A DNA stretch of 64,000 nucleotides from Pantoea trifolii (GTDB taxonomy: Bacteria > Pseudomonadota > Gammaproteobacteria > Enterobacterales > Enterobacteriaceae): positions 186,001-250,000 of the forward strand of contig NZ_JANIET010000001.1 of assembly GCF_024506435.1 (NCBI RefSeq), in the 5' to 3' direction. Positions 49,419 through 60,029 of this stretch are shown piece after piece. Position numbers and translations under genes: made by a program. Numbering within the stretch: the first letter of the stretch is position 1; every line of letters begins with the position of its first letter. The notes beneath the pieces are model-generated. The model had not been told where the DNA came from and made no database searches. It saw only the letters and a list, made by a program, of their open reading frames with translations.

Positions 49419-51689
49419 ATGACCATTCTGAACCACACTCTCGGTTTCCCTCGCGTTGGATTGCGTCGTGAATTGAAAAAAGCACAGGAAAGCTACTGGG
49501 CAGGTAAAAGCTCACAGGAAGAGCTGCTGGCGGTGGGGCGCGAACTGCGCGCCCGTCACTGGCAACAGCAGAAAGAGGCGGGCGTCGATCTGTTGCCGGT
49601 CGGCGATTTTGCCTGGTACGATCACGTGCTGACAACCAGCCTGCTGCTGGGTAACGTGCCCGCACGCCACCAGAACAAAGATGGATCCGTTGATCTCGAC
49701 ACGCTGTTCCGCCTCGGTCGTGGCCGCGCACCAAGCGGTACACCGGCGGCGGCGGCGGAAATGACTAAATGGTTCAACACCAACTATCACTATATGGTGC
49801 CGGAATTCACGCAAGGCCAGCAGTTCAAACTGACCTGGACCCAACTGCTGGATGAAGTCGACGAAGCGCTGGCGCTCGGCCACAAGATTAAACCGGTGCT
49901 ACTCGGCCCGGTGACCTATCTGTGGCTGGGTAAAGTGAAAGGTGTGCCTTTCGATCGCCTTTCATTGCTCAAAGACATTCTTCCGGTTTACCAACAGGTG
50001 CTGGCGGAACTGAAAAAACGCGGCATCGAATGGGTACAAATCGACGAACCTGCACTGGCGCTGGAATTGCCGCAGGCGTGGCGCGATGCATACAAACCGG
50101 CTTACGACGCGCTGCAGGGTGAAAGCAAACTGCTGCTCACCACCTATTTCGACAGCATCGGCCAGAACCTCGACATGATCAAAGCGCTGCCGGTGCAAGG
50201 CTTGCACGTTGACCTGGTGCACGGCAAAGACGACATCCAACAGTTAAACCAGCAGATCCCGGCAGATTGGCTGCTCTCCGTCGGCGTGATCAATGGCCGT
50301 AACGTGTGGCGCGCGGATCTCAGCAGCTGGTTTGAACGCTTGCAACCGCTGGTGGGCCAGCGTCAACAATTGTGGATCGGATCATCTTGTTCGCTGCTGC
50401 ACAGCCCAATCGATCTCAGCGTGGAAACGCGCCTCGATGAAGAAGTGAAAAGCTGGTTCGCCTTTGCCCTGCAGAAGTGTGCGGAGCTTGCACTGCTGAG
50501 TCAGGCGCTGAACAACAACGATGCCGCTTCGCTGGTGGAGTGGAGCGCACCGATTCGTGCGCGTGCCAACTCCACGCGTGTGCACAATGCCGCAGTCGGC
50601 GAGCGTCTGGCGAAAATCCAGGCCAAAGATGTTGAACGTACCAGCCACTACACCGAACGCGCCAAAGCGCAGCGTAACCGCTTCAACTTGCCAGCGTGGC
50701 CGACCACCACCATCGGTTCATTCCCGCAAACTACCGAAATTCGCGGCCTACGTCTCGACTTTAAAAAAGGCAACATTGATGGCGGTAACTACCGCACCGG
50801 CATCGCCGAACACATCAAACAGGCGATTGTTGAGCAGGAACGTTTGGGCCTCGATGTGCTGGTGCACGGAGAAGCAGAACGTAACGACATGGTGGAATAC
50901 TTCGGCGAGAACCTCGACGGCTTCGTGTTCACCCAAAACGGCTGGGTTCAGAGCTACGGTTCACGCTGCGTTAAACCCCCGATCATCATCGGCGACGTGA
51001 GCCGTCCACAAGCCATCACCGTTGAGTGGGCGAAGTACGCGCAGTCGCTGACCGACAAGCCGGTGAAAGGCATGCTGACCGGTCCGGTAACGATTCTTTG
51101 CTGGTCATTCCCGCGTGAAGATGTGAGCCGTGAAACCATCGCCAAACAGATTGCGCTGGCGCTGCGTGATGAAGTGGAAGATCTGGAAAAAGCCGGGATC
51201 GGCATTATTCAGATCGATGAACCGGCACTGCGCGAAGGTCTGCCGCTGCATCAGTCCGATTGGGCCGCGTATTTGACCTGGGCGGTGGATGCATTCCGTC
51301 TCAATGCCGCCGTGGCGCAGGATGACACCCAGATTCACACCCACATGTGTTATTGCGAGTTCAATGACATTATGGATTCGATTGCCGCGCTGGATGCGGA
51401 CGTCATCACCATCGAAACCTCACGTTCCGATATGGATCTGCTGGATACCTTCAAGGAGTTCGACTATCCCAACGAAATCGGTCCGGGCGTGTATGACATT
51501 CACTCACCGAACGTGCCGAGCGTGGAGTGGATGGAAGAGTTGCTGCGCAAAGCGGCGCAGAGCATTCCGGAAGCGCGTTTGTGGGTGAATCCAGATTGTG
51601 GCCTGAAAACCCGGGGCTGGACGGAAACCCGTCAGGCATTGGCGAATATGGTCAAAGCGGCGCAAAACCTGCGGGGTGAAACGGCTTAG
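49419..51689 (+). CDS. metE: cobalamin-independent methionine synthase
   Basis: MetE transfers a methyl group from 5-methyltetrahydrofolate-triglutamate to homocysteine. The 756-residue product has two similar barrels: an N-terminal one starting [15 protein letters not shown] and the catalytic C-terminal one with [21 protein letters not shown] (His and Cys zinc ligands) and [11 protein letters not shown] (third Cys). The start ATG has CTGGAGA ahead. Control by MetJ and MetR is expected from the intergenic region. Confidence 0.98.
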   Translation: MTILNHTLGFPRVGLRRELKKAQESYWAGKSSQEELLAVGRELRARHWQQQKEAGVDLLPVGDFAWYDHVLTTSLLLGNVPARHQNKDGSVDLDTLFRLGRGRAPSGTPAAAAEMTKWFNTNYHYMVPEFTQGQQFKLTWTQLLDEVDEALALGHKIKPVLLGPVTYLWLGKVKGVPFDRLSLLKDILPVYQQVLAELKKRGIEWVQIDEPALALELPQAWRDAYKPAYDALQGESKLLLTTYFDSIGQNLDMIKALPVQGLHVDLVHGKDDIQQLNQQIPADWLLSVGVINGRNVWRADLSSWFERLQPLVGQRQQLWIGSSCSLLHSPIDLSVETRLDEEVKSWFAFALQKCAELALLSQALNNNDAASLVEWSAPIRARANSTRVHNAAVGERLAKIQAKDVERTSHYTERAKAQRNRFNLPAWPTTTIGSFPQTTEIRGLRLDFKKGNIDGGNYRTGIAEHIKQAIVEQERLGLDVLVHGEAERNDMVEYFGENLDGFVFTQNGWVQSYGSRCVKPPIIIGDVSRPQAITVEWAKYAQSLTDKPVKGMLTGPVTILCWSFPREDVSRETIAKQIALALRDEVEDLEKAGIGIIQIDEPALREGLPLHQSDWAAYLTWAVDAFRLNAAVAQDDTQIHTHMCYCEFNDIMDSIAALDADVITIETSRSDMDLLDTFKEFDYPNEIGPGVYDIHSPNVPSVEWMEELLRKAAQSIPEARLWVNPDCGLKTRGWTETRQALANMVKAAQNLRGETA

Positions 51690-51706
51690 TCGCGGTAAAT
51701 GAGATG

Positions 51707-51731
51707 GGGGCGCAGAGGCGCCCCTTTTTAT
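51707..51731 (+). terminator. metE terminator
   Basis: A 7-base GC stem (51707-51713 with 51718-51724) with the loop AGAG is followed by TTTTTATT. It runs up to the ysgA stop codon on the opposite strand. Confidence 0.85.
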
Positions 51732-52567
51732 TAGGCGTTCGGCGCCACGCCATGCTGCGCGAACCACGCCAGCATACGTTGCCAGCCATCTTTGGCGGAA
51801 TCGGCGTGATAACTGGCACGATAATCCGCGTTGAAAGCATGTCCGGCATCCGGATACACCACGATCTCTGCTTTGGCATTGGCGGCGTGCAGCGCCTGAC
51901 GCATCTTATCAATACTCTCCAGCGGAATGCTCTCATCCTGACCACCGTAGAGGCCAAGCACTGGCGCGTTCAGATCTACCGCGATATCAATCGGATGCTT
52001 CTGCTGCTTCAGCGTCTTCTCACCGTCTATACGGCCATACCATGCCACCGCCGCGCGCACCTGCGGATTGTGCGCGGCAAACAGCCAGCTAATGCGTCCG
52101 CCCCAGCAGAAACCGGTAATCGCCAGACGACGGATATCACCATCGTGGCGCGTGGCCCAGTTGGCCACATGATCGAGATCGGACAACACCTGCGAATCTG
52201 GAACTTTGCTCACTAGCTCTTTGAACAGCGTGGGAATATCGTTGTAATCGTTGGGATCGCCTTCACGAAAATAGAGTTCGGGCGCGATCGCCAGATAACC
52301 TTCCAGCGCCAGACGGCGGCAGACATCGCGGATATGCTCGTGCACGCCGAAAATCTCCTGCACCACCAACACCACCGGCAAGGTGCCTTGATACTCTTTT
52401 GGTCGGGCATAATAAGCAGGCAGATTTTCGCCCTGGCTCGGAACCGAGGTCTCGCCAGCATGAATGGCGTCGCTGCTGGTAATAATGGTGCTGCTTGCGG
52501 TGGGCTGAACGGCCGGTGCAAAGCCGCCGGGTGCCGTTTTTTGTGCCATATTGTCTTCGGTTTTCAT
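51731..52567 (-). CDS. ysgA: dienelactone hydrolase family protein YsgA
   Basis: The 278-residue alpha/beta hydrolase has the dienelactone hydrolase signature: EIFGVHEHIRDVCRRLALEGY, the GFCWGG nucleophile elbow with Cys, LGLYGGQDESIP (Asp) and PDAGHAFNADYR (His). The physiological substrate is unknown. The ATG at 52567 has a strong site (GGAGAG); a second ATG six codons in (52549) matches the E. coli start better, but its site is poor. It is convergent with metE. Confidence 0.93.
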   Translation of the reverse strand: MKTEDNMAQKTAPGGFAPAVQPTASSTIITSSDAIHAGETSVPSQGENLPAYYARPKEYQGTLPVVLVVQEIFGVHEHIRDVCRRLALEGYLAIAPELYFREGDPNDYNDIPTLFKELVSKVPDSQVLSDLDHVANWATRHDGDIRRLAITGFCWGGRISWLFAAHNPQVRAAVAWYGRIDGEKTLKQQKHPIDIAVDLNAPVLGLYGGQDESIPLESIDKMRQALHAANAKAEIVVYPDAGHAFNADYRASYHADSAKDGWQRMLAWFAQHGVAPNA

Positions 52568-52741
52568 TGTTCTCTCCGTGCTAGCAAATGCGCAATCACG
52601 TAACTATAGCCTGGCGAAGTAAAGCAAGGCTGGCGTAAGGTGCAGAGGGATTTTTTTCACGTGTGCTGCTTCTCTATTAACATTGCCACCAACACTTACA
52701 CAGCACCGCTTGTAGCAATTCAGAATTGCACAGCGCTAATG

Positions 52742-52757
52742 TGTGATACAAATCACA
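52742..52757 (+). promoter_or_regulatory. upstream CRP site of udp
   Basis: TGTGATACAAATCACA is a perfect TGTGA-N6-TCACA site. Its centre is 93.5 bases before the predicted udp start. Confidence 0.9.
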
Positions 52758-52770
52758 TAATGTTTTTCTG

Positions 52771-52789
52771 ATAATGTAATTTTCATTAT
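52771..52789 (+). promoter_or_regulatory. candidate CytR operator between the CRP sites
   Basis: The inverted arms ATAATG (52771-52776) and CATTAT (52784-52789) lie between the two CRP sites. In E. coli udp, CytR binds at this place together with two CRP dimers. The CytR motif is degenerate, so this rests on position and symmetry. Confidence 0.45.
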
Positions 52790-52793
52790 CGAT

Positions 52794-52836
52794 GGTGAAT
52801 TGAGTCACATATTTATGCCGCCTGCTGACGTAGAGT
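52794..52836 (+). promoter_or_regulatory. udp promoter with downstream CRP site
   Basis: GGTGAATTGAGTCACA (52794-52809) matches the CRP consensus at 9 of 10 positions and is centred 52 bases from the upstream site. TAGAGT at 52831-52836 is a plausible -10 box, which puts the start near 52843 and the CRP site at -41.5, a class II position that replaces the -35 hexamer. Confidence 0.8.
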
Positions 52837-52869
52837 GGCGCGCACATCCCCAATTATCAGGAGTCTGTT

Positions 52870-53631
52870 ATGGCCCAGTCTGACGTTTTCCACCTTGGCA
52901 TCACCAAAGCTGATTTGAAAGGAGCCACGTTGGCCATCGTGCCTGGCGATCCTGAGCGCGTGAAGAAAATCGCCGCGCTGATGGACAATCCACAGCATCT
53001 GGCTTCACACCGTGAATTCACTACCTATCTGGCCGAAGTGGATGGCAAACCGGTTGTGGTGTGCTCCACCGGTATCGGCGGACCTTCAACGTCGATTGCG
53101 GTTGAAGAGCTGGCCCAGCTTGGCGTGCGCACTTTCCTGCGCGTTGGCACCACCGGCGCTATCCAGCCGCATATTAATGTGGGCGATGTGCTGGTCACCA
53201 CCGCATCGGTGCGTCTCGACGGCGCCAGCCTGCACTTTGCGCCGATGGAATTCCCGGCCGTAGCTGATTTCACCTGCACCACCGCGCTGGTGGCAGCCGC
53301 AGAGGCGTGCGGTGCGAAAACCCACATCGGTATTACCGCCTCCTCTGACACCTTCTATCCTGGTCAGGAACGGTACGATACCTTCTCCGGCCGCGTGGTA
53401 AATCGCTTCCAGGGTTCAATGGAAGAGTGGCAGCAAATGGGCGTCCTTAACTATGAGATGGAATCCGCTACACTGTTAACCATGTGCGCCAGTCAGGGAC
53501 TGCGTGCCGGCATGGTGGCGGGCGTCATCGTGAACCGTACGCAAAAAGAGATCCCGGATGCCGCGACCATGAAACAGACCGAAAGTGATGCGGTGAAAAT
53601 TGTGGTTGAAGCCGCGCGTCGCTTAATTTAG
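52870..53631 (+). CDS. udp: uridine phosphorylase
   Basis: Udp cleaves uridine (and deoxyuridine) with phosphate to uracil and ribose-1-phosphate. The 253-residue product, the E. coli length, shows [11 protein letters not shown] (phosphate binding), [32 protein letters not shown], and the uracil pocket around FQGSMEEWQ and [10 protein letters not shown]. Control by CRP and CytR is indicated by the upstream sites. Confidence 0.98.
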   Translation: MAQSDVFHLGITKADLKGATLAIVPGDPERVKKIAALMDNPQHLASHREFTTYLAEVDGKPVVVCSTGIGGPSTSIAVEELAQLGVRTFLRVGTTGAIQPHINVGDVLVTTASVRLDGASLHFAPMEFPAVADFTCTTALVAAAEACGAKTHIGITASSDTFYPGQERYDTFSGRVVNRFQGSMEEWQQMGVLNYEMESATLLTMCASQGLRAGMVAGVIVNRTQKEIPDAATMKQTESDAVKIVVEAARRLI

Positions 53632-53730
53632 TGCGCCAGTCAGGGATGAATTCGAGACCAGGCTTATAAGGATTCCAGCTATTTCCTGATTAGAATGCGC
53701 GCAATTTCAGCAGCTACTGAGAAATTTCTT

Positions 53731-55002
53731 ATGCGCAAAATGGTTTCTGTCTCACGTCCCAATTTCATGAATAATCCCGCTACTGCACAATCACGCGTTG
53801 AAGGTGCAGCAGCGAGATTTCGCCAGGCGATGGCGGTGAATAACTATCCTCTTGCGCGTCAGTGCTGTGAAGAAGTGCTGCGCGTCTTACCCAATCATAT
53901 GCAGGTGCTGAGCGACTACGCGTTAACCCTGATGCGTGTGGGCGAGCACAAAAAATCCTATAAAATTTACCAGAAGATCTATCAGGCTCCGGCCGCGCAA
54001 CGCGCGCAGGCGTCGGAAACCTGGCTGGATGGATTAACGGAAGTGTGTGGCTGGCTGAATAAAGAGGATGAGGTGGCGCGTTACGGCCTCGAATCACTGC
54101 AGAATTCCGATGTGACCTTCAGCAAAGGGGCGAAAGTAGCATTCCCTTCTGACGCACCACCGCCGATCAACCGCAACAATCCAGCAGAAAATATCATCTC
54201 CTTTAGCCTGTATGGCGGCCAGCCACGCTACTGCGAAACCTTGATTAAAAACATCGAAGTAGCGCGCGAGTTCTACCCCGACTGGATCTGCCGCATCTAT
54301 CTTGACGACAGCGTGCCGCAACACGTCTGGCAGCGCCTGAAGCAGCAAAACACCCAGCTAGTGGATATGTCGCATGAGAAAACCATTTTCCCAACGCTGT
54401 GGCGTTTCCTGGTGATGGATGATGCCAGCGTCAAACGCTACATCGTGCGTGACGCGGATTCCTTGCTCTCCGAGCGCGAAGTGGTGGCGGTAGATGCCTG
54501 GCTGAACTCGCCGTATTGGTTCCATCATATGCGTGATTACTTCTCGCATACCGAGCTGCTGCTGGCGGGCATGTGGGGCGGCTGCCACGGCGTGTTTCAC
54601 AATGTTGAACAGCAGATGCGTGACTTCATCGCGCAATATGAAGGCAGCGAACGCTTCACCGATCAGTACTTCCTCAAAGTGGCGCTGTGGCCAACGGTCC
54701 GCGAAAGCATATTGAATCATGACGATATCTTCCGCTTCCACCATGCACAACCGTGGCCGGCGCATCAGCCGATTCGCTGGCAAACCGACAGTTTCCACGT
54801 CGGCAGCAACGCCGGTTTTGCCAGCATGGCGGGCCAGGTCGAAAACGCTGAGAACGGTTGGCAGCAGGTTGAGATCACCTACGACGGGAAAAGCTGGACT
54901 TATCCGGCCAAAATCCACGGCGAAACCGAATGGGTGTTGCCGATGCCCTTCTTCCTGATTGATGCGTGGAAAGCGGGCGATCTGACAGTTAAAGCGCTTT
55001 AA
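53731..55002 (+). CDS. uncharacterised TPR plus glycosyltransferase-like protein
   Basis: I do not recognise a named gene here. With the ATG at 53731 (GAGAAA nine bases ahead) the protein has 423 residues; in-frame ATGs at 53695 and 53767 are alternatives. Residues about 25-90 form tetratricopeptide-like helices (FRQAMAVNNYPLARQCCEEVLRVLP, then DYALTLMRVGEHKKSYKIYQ). From about 155 on there is a GT-A-like glycosyltransferase pattern: IISFSLYGG…YCETLIKNIEVAREFYPDW, IVRDADSLLSEREVVAV with the DxD-type DAD at 241-243, HHMRDYFSHTELLLAGMWGG (265-284) and TDQYFL (310-315). The C-terminal 60 residues hold a small beta-rich part. No signal peptide or membrane segment was seen, so it is probably cytoplasmic. 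E. coli has no gene between udp and rmuC. The substrate is unknown. Confidence 0.8.
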   Translation: MRKMVSVSRPNFMNNPATAQSRVEGAAARFRQAMAVNNYPLARQCCEEVLRVLPNHMQVLSDYALTLMRVGEHKKSYKIYQKIYQAPAAQRAQASETWLDGLTEVCGWLNKEDEVARYGLESLQNSDVTFSKGAKVAFPSDAPPPINRNNPAENIISFSLYGGQPRYCETLIKNIEVAREFYPDWICRIYLDDSVPQHVWQRLKQQNTQLVDMSHEKTIFPTLWRFLVMDDASVKRYIVRDADSLLSEREVVAVDAWLNSPYWFHHMRDYFSHTELLLAGMWGGCHGVFHNVEQQMRDFIAQYEGSERFTDQYFLKVALWPTVRESILNHDDIFRFHHAQPWPAHQPIRWQTDSFHVGSNAGFASMAGQVENAENGWQQVEITYDGKSWTYPAKIHGETEWVLPMPFFLIDAWKAGDLTVKAL

Positions 55003-55070
55003 CATTCTTCTGGACATTCATACAGTACACCTCTACCTTTTCCCTCAGCGAGACGATCCGCGGGGGGATT

Positions 55071-56582
55071 ATGGATCAGCAACTTATCATTAGCGGCGCG
55101 CTGGCGCTGGCCGGTTTGGGCATTGGCTGGATCATTGCTCAACTGCGCGCCGGCCATCAGTACGCCAGCTTCACTACCGAGCGACGCCTGCTGGAAGAGG
55201 CGCAGCAGCGTCAACAGCAGCAGCTCGAACAGTTACAGCAGCAAATCCAGCAACGCGAACAGGAGATGCGCCAGCTACACGGCGCGCTCAGCGGTGCGCA
55301 GGAACGTTTGCAACAGCTTGATTACTGGCGCGGCGAAAGTGAACAGCTCAGTCGTGAGCTGCGCAATCAGCTGGAAGTGAACAGCGCGCAGGAAGCCGAA
55401 CTGCGTGAAGTGACCATTCGTCTTGAAGAGACACGCTACGGTGCAGAAGAGAAACAGCGACTGCTGACCAACAGCGAACAGCGCCTTAGCGCGCAGTTTG
55501 AAAATCTCGCCAACCGCATCTTTGAAAACAGCGGACGGCGCGTCGATGAACAGAACCGTCAAAGTCTGAATAGCCTGATTGGCCCGCTGCGTGAACAGCT
55601 GGACGGTTTCCGCCGTCAAGTGACTGATAGCTTTGGCGTGGAAGCGCGTGAGCGTCACACGCTGACCCACGAAATTCGCCAGTTGCAGCAACTCAACGCG
55701 CAGATGGCGCAGGAAGCGGTCAATCTTACTAAAGCGCTGAAAGGCGACAACAAAATTCAGGGCAATTGGGGAGAAGTGGTGTTGGCCCGCGTGCTGGAAG
55801 CCTCTGGCTTGCGTGAAGGCTATGAATACCAAACGCAGGTCAGCGTGCAGCTGGAACAGCAGGGCAGGATGCAACCGGATGTGATTGTGCGTTTGCCGCA
55901 GGGCAAAGATGTGGTGATTGACGCTAAAATGACGCTGGTTGCCTACGAGCGCTACTTCAACGCCGACGATGAAGCCACGCGTGAGCAGGCGATTCAGGAA
56001 CACGTTAGCGCCATGCGCGGACACATTCGCCTGCTGAGCCGTAAAGATTACCAACAATTGCCCGGTTTACGCTCTCTGGATTATGTGTTGATGTTTATCC
56101 CGGTGGAACCGGCGTTTCTGTTGGCGATCGATCGTCAGCCCGAGCTGATCAGCGAAGCGTTACAGCAGAACATCATGCTGGTCAGTCCCACCACATTGCT
56201 GGTGGCGCTGCGTACTATCAACAATCTCTGGCGTTATGAGCATCAAAGCCGCAACGCACAGCGCATCGCCGACCGGGCCACGCGGCTGTACGACAAAATG
56301 CGGCTGTTTGTCGATGACATGAGCGGCATCGGCCACAATCTCGACAAAGCGCAGCAAAGCTATCATCAGGCGATGAAAAAGCTGTCTGAAGGGCGCGGCA
56401 ACCTGATCGCGCAAAGTGAAGCTTTCCGTTCGCTTGGCGTGGAGATCAAACGTCCAATTAATCCGCAACTGGTTGAACAAGCGCAGCCGGAAGAGGCAGA
56501 TGAAGATTGGGCAGACGATCGCACCGAGGATGAAAACGTTGCAGAACCAACAACAGACTCGCTGCGCCGCATCAACGAATAG
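55071..56582 (+). CDS. rmuC: DNA recombination protein RmuC
   Basis: RmuC limits recombination at inverted repeats and is a predicted restriction-endonuclease-like protein. The 503-residue product has an N-terminal membrane segment (about 5-22), a long Gln/Glu-rich coiled coil (about 38-150), and the conserved catalytic-type domain (about 220-400) with KIQGNWGEVVLARVLEASGLREGYEYQ, PDVIVRLPQGKDVVIDAKMTL and DYVLMFIPVEPAF. The acidic C-terminus is longer than in E. coli (475). It precedes ubiE by 75 bases. Confidence 0.95.
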   Translation: MDQQLIISGALALAGLGIGWIIAQLRAGHQYASFTTERRLLEEAQQRQQQQLEQLQQQIQQREQEMRQLHGALSGAQERLQQLDYWRGESEQLSRELRNQLEVNSAQEAELREVTIRLEETRYGAEEKQRLLTNSEQRLSAQFENLANRIFENSGRRVDEQNRQSLNSLIGPLREQLDGFRRQVTDSFGVEARERHTLTHEIRQLQQLNAQMAQEAVNLTKALKGDNKIQGNWGEVVLARVLEASGLREGYEYQTQVSVQLEQQGRMQPDVIVRLPQGKDVVIDAKMTLVAYERYFNADDEATREQAIQEHVSAMRGHIRLLSRKDYQQLPGLRSLDYVLMFIPVEPAFLLAIDRQPELISEALQQNIMLVSPTTLLVALRTINNLWRYEHQSRNAQRIADRATRLYDKMRLFVDDMSGIGHNLDKAQQSYHQAMKKLSEGRGNLIAQSEAFRSLGVEIKRPINPQLVEQAQPEEADEDWADDRTEDENVAEPTTDSLRRINE

Positions 56583-56657
56583 CACGGTGGTCGCGTGCTC
56601 GCGTAGCGCGACTCTGATACACTTCGGCAAGAATTGTTTGTGGAACAGGTAAAACCG

Positions 56658-57416
56658 ATGGCAGATGAATCACAGCAGGAAACTACCCATTTTGGCTTCC
56701 AGACCGTCGCGAAAAGCGAAAAGGCCGATAAAGTCGCGGACGTGTTTCACTCCGTTGCGGCAAAATATGACCTGATGAACGATTTGATGTCGTTTGGCAT
56801 CCATCGTGTCTGGAAGCGTTTTACCATTGACAGCAGCGGCGTGCGCCGCGGTCAACGCGTGTTGGATCTGGCGGGTGGTACCGGCGATCTAACGGCAAAA
56901 TTCTCACGTCTGGTGGGCGAGACCGGCCAGGTTGTGCTGGCAGACATCAACAGCTCGATGCTGAAAATGGGCCGCGAAAAGCTGCGTAATCTCGGCGTAT
57001 CGGGCAACGTTAGCTATGTGCAGGCCAACGCCGAAGCGCTGCCATTCCCGGATAACTATTTCGATTGCATCACCATCTCCTTCGGCTTGCGTAACGTGAC
57101 CGAAAAAGAGAAAGCGCTGGCGTCGATGTTCCGCGTGCTGAAACCGGGTGGACGTCTGCTGGTGCTGGAGTTTTCGAAGCCTCTGCTGGAGCCGCTCAGC
57201 AAAGCTTATGATACCTATTCATTCCACATACTGCCGCGTATTGGCCAGCTGGTGGCGCAAGACGCTGAAAGCTATCGCTATCTGGCGGAGTCGATTCGTA
57301 TGCATCCCGATCAGGAAACCCTGAAAGCGATGATGAACGACGCGGGCTTTGAAAATACCACCTACTTCAACATGACGGGCGGTATTGTCGCGCTGCATCG
57401 CGGATTTAAATTCTAA
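56658..57416 (+). CDS. ubiE: demethylubiquinone/demethylmenaquinone methyltransferase
   Basis: UbiE is the SAM-dependent C-methyltransferase of both ubiquinone and menaquinone synthesis. The ATG at 56658 gives 252 residues starting [17 protein letters not shown]; the frame from 56634 is rejected because it starts with TTG over the ribosome-binding site. Motif I is [15 protein letters not shown], followed by ISFGLRNVT and [14 protein letters not shown], all diagnostic of the family. It is the first gene of ubiE-ubiJ-ubiB. Confidence 0.97.
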   Translation: MADESQQETTHFGFQTVAKSEKADKVADVFHSVAAKYDLMNDLMSFGIHRVWKRFTIDSSGVRRGQRVLDLAGGTGDLTAKFSRLVGETGQVVLADINSSMLKMGREKLRNLGVSGNVSYVQANAEALPFPDNYFDCITISFGLRNVTEKEKALASMFRVLKPGGRLLVLEFSKPLLEPLSKAYDTYSFHILPRIGQLVAQDAESYRYLAESIRMHPDQETLKAMMNDAGFENTTYFNMTGGIVALHRGFKF

Positions 57417-57422
57417 TCCATC

Positions 57423-58028
57423 ATGACTTTAACTCCTCTCATCACCGGCGGTCTTGAGACCGCCCTGAACCGTGTTCTCTATCGCGATCGCAGCCTGAAA
57501 GCCGCACGCCAGCGTCTGGTGGGCAAAGTATTGATGCTGCGTCTGCAAGAGCTCGATTTTCCTTTGGTACTGGTGTTTAGCGAATCGCAACTCGATGTGC
57601 TGAGTGATTGGCAGGACAACAGCGACTGCACGGTGAGTTTGCGTGTCAGTACCTTGCCGAAACTGCTCGATCGCCAGCAGCTCACCAGCTTGATTCGTAG
57701 CGGTGAACTGGAGGTGGACGGCGATTTGCAGGTGGTACAGCAATTCTCCGCGCTGATGGATCTTGCCGAGCTGGATCCGGCGGAATACCTCGCGCCGTGG
57801 ATGGGCGATATCGCCGCGCAAGGTGTAAGTCAGGCCGCGCAGCAGGCGCTGAAATTCGTGCAGCAGCAGTTTACCCGCCGGCAGGATTATCTTGGCCAGG
57901 TGCTGACGGAAGAGTGGCGTGTCGCGCCGGGCGCACTGGAGCTGGCATGGTTTTGCGAGGAAGTGGAAGCGATGGAACGTTCGCTCAATGCGTTTGAAAC
58001 GCGTTTAGCACAGCTGGAGGCGAAATGA
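57423..58028 (+). CDS. ubiJ: ubiquinone biosynthesis accessory factor UbiJ
   Basis: UbiJ (YigP) is an SCP2-domain lipid-binding protein of the cytoplasmic Ubi complex. The 201-residue product has the SCP2 domain at about 12-115 and a C-terminal coiled coil (about 165-200). It starts six bases after ubiE and its TGA overlaps the ubiB ATG. In E. coli the 3' part of this locus also yields the small RNA EsrE; I could not confirm it from sequence here. Confidence 0.95.
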   Translation: MTLTPLITGGLETALNRVLYRDRSLKAARQRLVGKVLMLRLQELDFPLVLVFSESQLDVLSDWQDNSDCTVSLRVSTLPKLLDRQQLTSLIRSGELEVDGDLQVVQQFSALMDLAELDPAEYLAPWMGDIAAQGVSQAAQQALKFVQQQFTRRQDYLGQVLTEEWRVAPGALELAWFCEEVEAMERSLNAFETRLAQLEAK

Positions 58029-59662
58029 CGTTGGGAGAAATTCGGCGCTTATACTTCATCATCAAGATCTTTCTGACTTACGGCCTTGATGAACTGATTC
58101 CCCGCATGCGCTTCACACTGCTTTTACGCTTGTGGCGGCGCTGTATTTTCTGGATCCCTAACCAACATAAAGACGCTTCCGCCGGCGTGCGCATCCGTTT
58201 AGCGATGGAGCAGTTGGGTCCGGTATGGATCAAATTCGGTCAAATGCTCTCTACGCGTCGCGATTTGTTCCCACCCGCGATTGCCGATGAACTGGCGGTG
58301 CTGCAGGACCGCGTTGCGCCATTTGATGGCGTGAAAGCCAAAGAACAGATTGAAAAATCGATTGGCGGCCCGGTGGAAACCTGGTTTGAAGACTTCGATA
58401 TCAAACCGTTGGCGTCGGCGTCTATCGCGCAGGTGCATACCGCCACGCTGAAATCCAATGGCCGCGCGGTAGTGATCAAAGTGATTCGTCCCGACATCCT
58501 GCCGGTGATCAGAGCCGATATGCGACTGATTTACCGTCTGGCGCGTTGGGTGCCGCGTTTGCTGCCGGATGGACGTCGTCTGCGTCCGGTGGAAGTGGTG
58601 CGTGATTACGAAAAGACCTTAATCGATGAGCTGAATCTGCTGCGTGAAGCGGCGAACGCCATCCAGCTGCGTCGTAACTTTGACCAGAGCCGCATGCTGT
58701 ATGTGCCGGAAGTATTCTCGGATTATTGCAGCGAGTCGATGATGGTGATGGAGCGCATTTACGGCATTCCTATTTCGGATATCGCCACGCTGGAGCAGCA
58801 CGGCGTTAACATGAAACTGCTGGCCGAGCGCGGTGTGCAAGTGTTCTTCACCCAGGTATTCCGCGACAGCTTCTTCCATGCCGATATGCATCCCGGCAAT
58901 ATCTTCGTCAGCTACGATCACCCGGAAGATCCGCAATACATCGGCATCGACTGCGGTATCGTCGGTTCGCTGAATAAAGAAGATAAGCGCTACCTCGCTG
59001 AGAACTTTATCGCCTTCTTCAACCGCGATTACCGCAAAGTGGCCGAGCTGCATGTGGATTCGGGCTGGGTGCCGCCCGATACCAACGTTGAAGACTTTGA
59101 GTTTGCCATTCGCACCGTGTGTGAGCCGATTTTCGAAAAGCCGCTGGCTGAAATTTCGTTTGGTCACGTGCTGCTGAACCTGTTCAACACCGCGCGTCGC
59201 TTCAATATGGAGGTGCAGCCGCAATTGGTGCTGCTGCAAAAGACGCTGTTGTACATTGAAGGGATTGGTCGCCAACTCTATCCGCAGCTCGACCTGTGGA
59301 AAACCGCCAAGCCGTTCCTCGAAGATTGGATCAAAGATCAGATTGGTATCCCGGCGATTATGCGGGCGGTGAAAGAGAAAGCACCGTACTGGGCGGAGAA
59401 ACTGCCGGAGTTGCCGGAGCTATTTTACGACAGCATGCGCCAGCACAAATTATTGAAGCACAGTGTCGATAAACTCGTCACCGATTTAAACGTACAGCGA
59501 ACACGCAATCATCAGGCGCGCTATCTGTTTGGTGTAGGCGCTACACTGTTATTAAGTGGCACCGCCGTGCTGTTAAGTCGACCGGATTGGGATTTCTTCC
59601 CGGCGCTATTAATGGCCGCTGGCATCGTCACCTGGCTTATTGGCTGGCGCAAGACAAACTGA
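58025..59662 (+). CDS. ubiB: probable protein kinase/ATPase UbiB
   Basis: UbiB is an ADCK/UbiB atypical kinase-like ATPase required for ubiquinone synthesis at the inner membrane. The 545-residue product has the KxGQ-type segment [16 protein letters not shown], the Ala-rich nucleotide loop [28 protein letters not shown], and [11 protein letters not shown] with the IGIDCGIVG metal-binding Asp. Two C-terminal membrane segments (about 500-543) anchor it. It overlaps ubiJ by four bases. Confidence 0.97.
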   Translation: MTLGEIRRLYFIIKIFLTYGLDELIPRMRFTLLLRLWRRCIFWIPNQHKDASAGVRIRLAMEQLGPVWIKFGQMLSTRRDLFPPAIADELAVLQDRVAPFDGVKAKEQIEKSIGGPVETWFEDFDIKPLASASIAQVHTATLKSNGRAVVIKVIRPDILPVIRADMRLIYRLARWVPRLLPDGRRLRPVEVVRDYEKTLIDELNLLREAANAIQLRRNFDQSRMLYVPEVFSDYCSESMMVMERIYGIPISDIATLEQHGVNMKLLAERGVQVFFTQVFRDSFFHADMHPGNIFVSYDHPEDPQYIGIDCGIVGSLNKEDKRYLAENFIAFFNRDYRKVAELHVDSGWVPPDTNVEDFEFAIRTVCEPIFEKPLAEISFGHVLLNLFNTARRFNMEVQPQLVLLQKTLLYIEGIGRQLYPQLDLWKTAKPFLEDWIKDQIGIPAIMRAVKEKAPYWAEKLPELPELFYDSMRQHKLLKHSVDKLVTDLNVQRTRNHQARYLFGVGATLLLSGTAVLLSRPDWDFFPALLMAAGIVTWLIGWRKTN

Positions 59663-59699
59663 TTGTCTGCCTGGTACAAATCGCGTAATGTCGCAAGCT

Positions 59700-59723
59700 A
59701 AAGCCCGAAATCATACGGGCTTT
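59700..59723 (+). terminator. possible weak terminator after ubiB
   Basis: An 8-base stem (59700-59707 with 59716-59723) with an 8-base loop ends in CTTTCTGT rather than a long T-run. It lies between ubiB and tatA and may partly separate the two units. Confidence 0.5.
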
Positions 59724-59772
59724 CTGTGCGTTACAGTCAACAGTTTTTCACAGAATATTAGAGGCATATCTC

Positions 59773-60027
59773 ATGGGCGGTATCAGTATTTGGCAATTGT
59801 TAATCATTGCCGTCATTGTTGTTCTTCTGTTCGGTACCAACAAGCTTCGCAACCTGGGTTCGGATTTAGGATCTTCCATTCGCGGCTTCAAAAAAGCCAT
59901 GGGCGATGAAGACGATAAAAAGGATCAACCGAAAGAGCAGGACGCTGACTTCAACGCCAAAACTCTGGCAGACAAACAGCAAACCACGGCGACTAAAGAC
60001 GACGCCCGGAACGACAAGCAGGTATAA
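59773..60027 (+). CDS. tatA: Sec-independent protein translocase subunit TatA
   Basis: TatA forms the size-variable pore-like assembly of the twin-arginine pathway. The 84-residue protein begins [22 protein letters not shown] with a short membrane helix, the LFG hinge, an amphipathic helix (about 24-42) and a charged tail. The E. coli protein has 89 residues. It is the first gene of tatABC. Confidence 0.97.
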   Translation: MGGISIWQLLIIAVIVVLLFGTNKLRNLGSDLGSSIRGFKKAMGDEDDKKDQPKEQDADFNAKTLADKQQTTATKDDARNDKQV

Positions 60028-60029
60028 CT

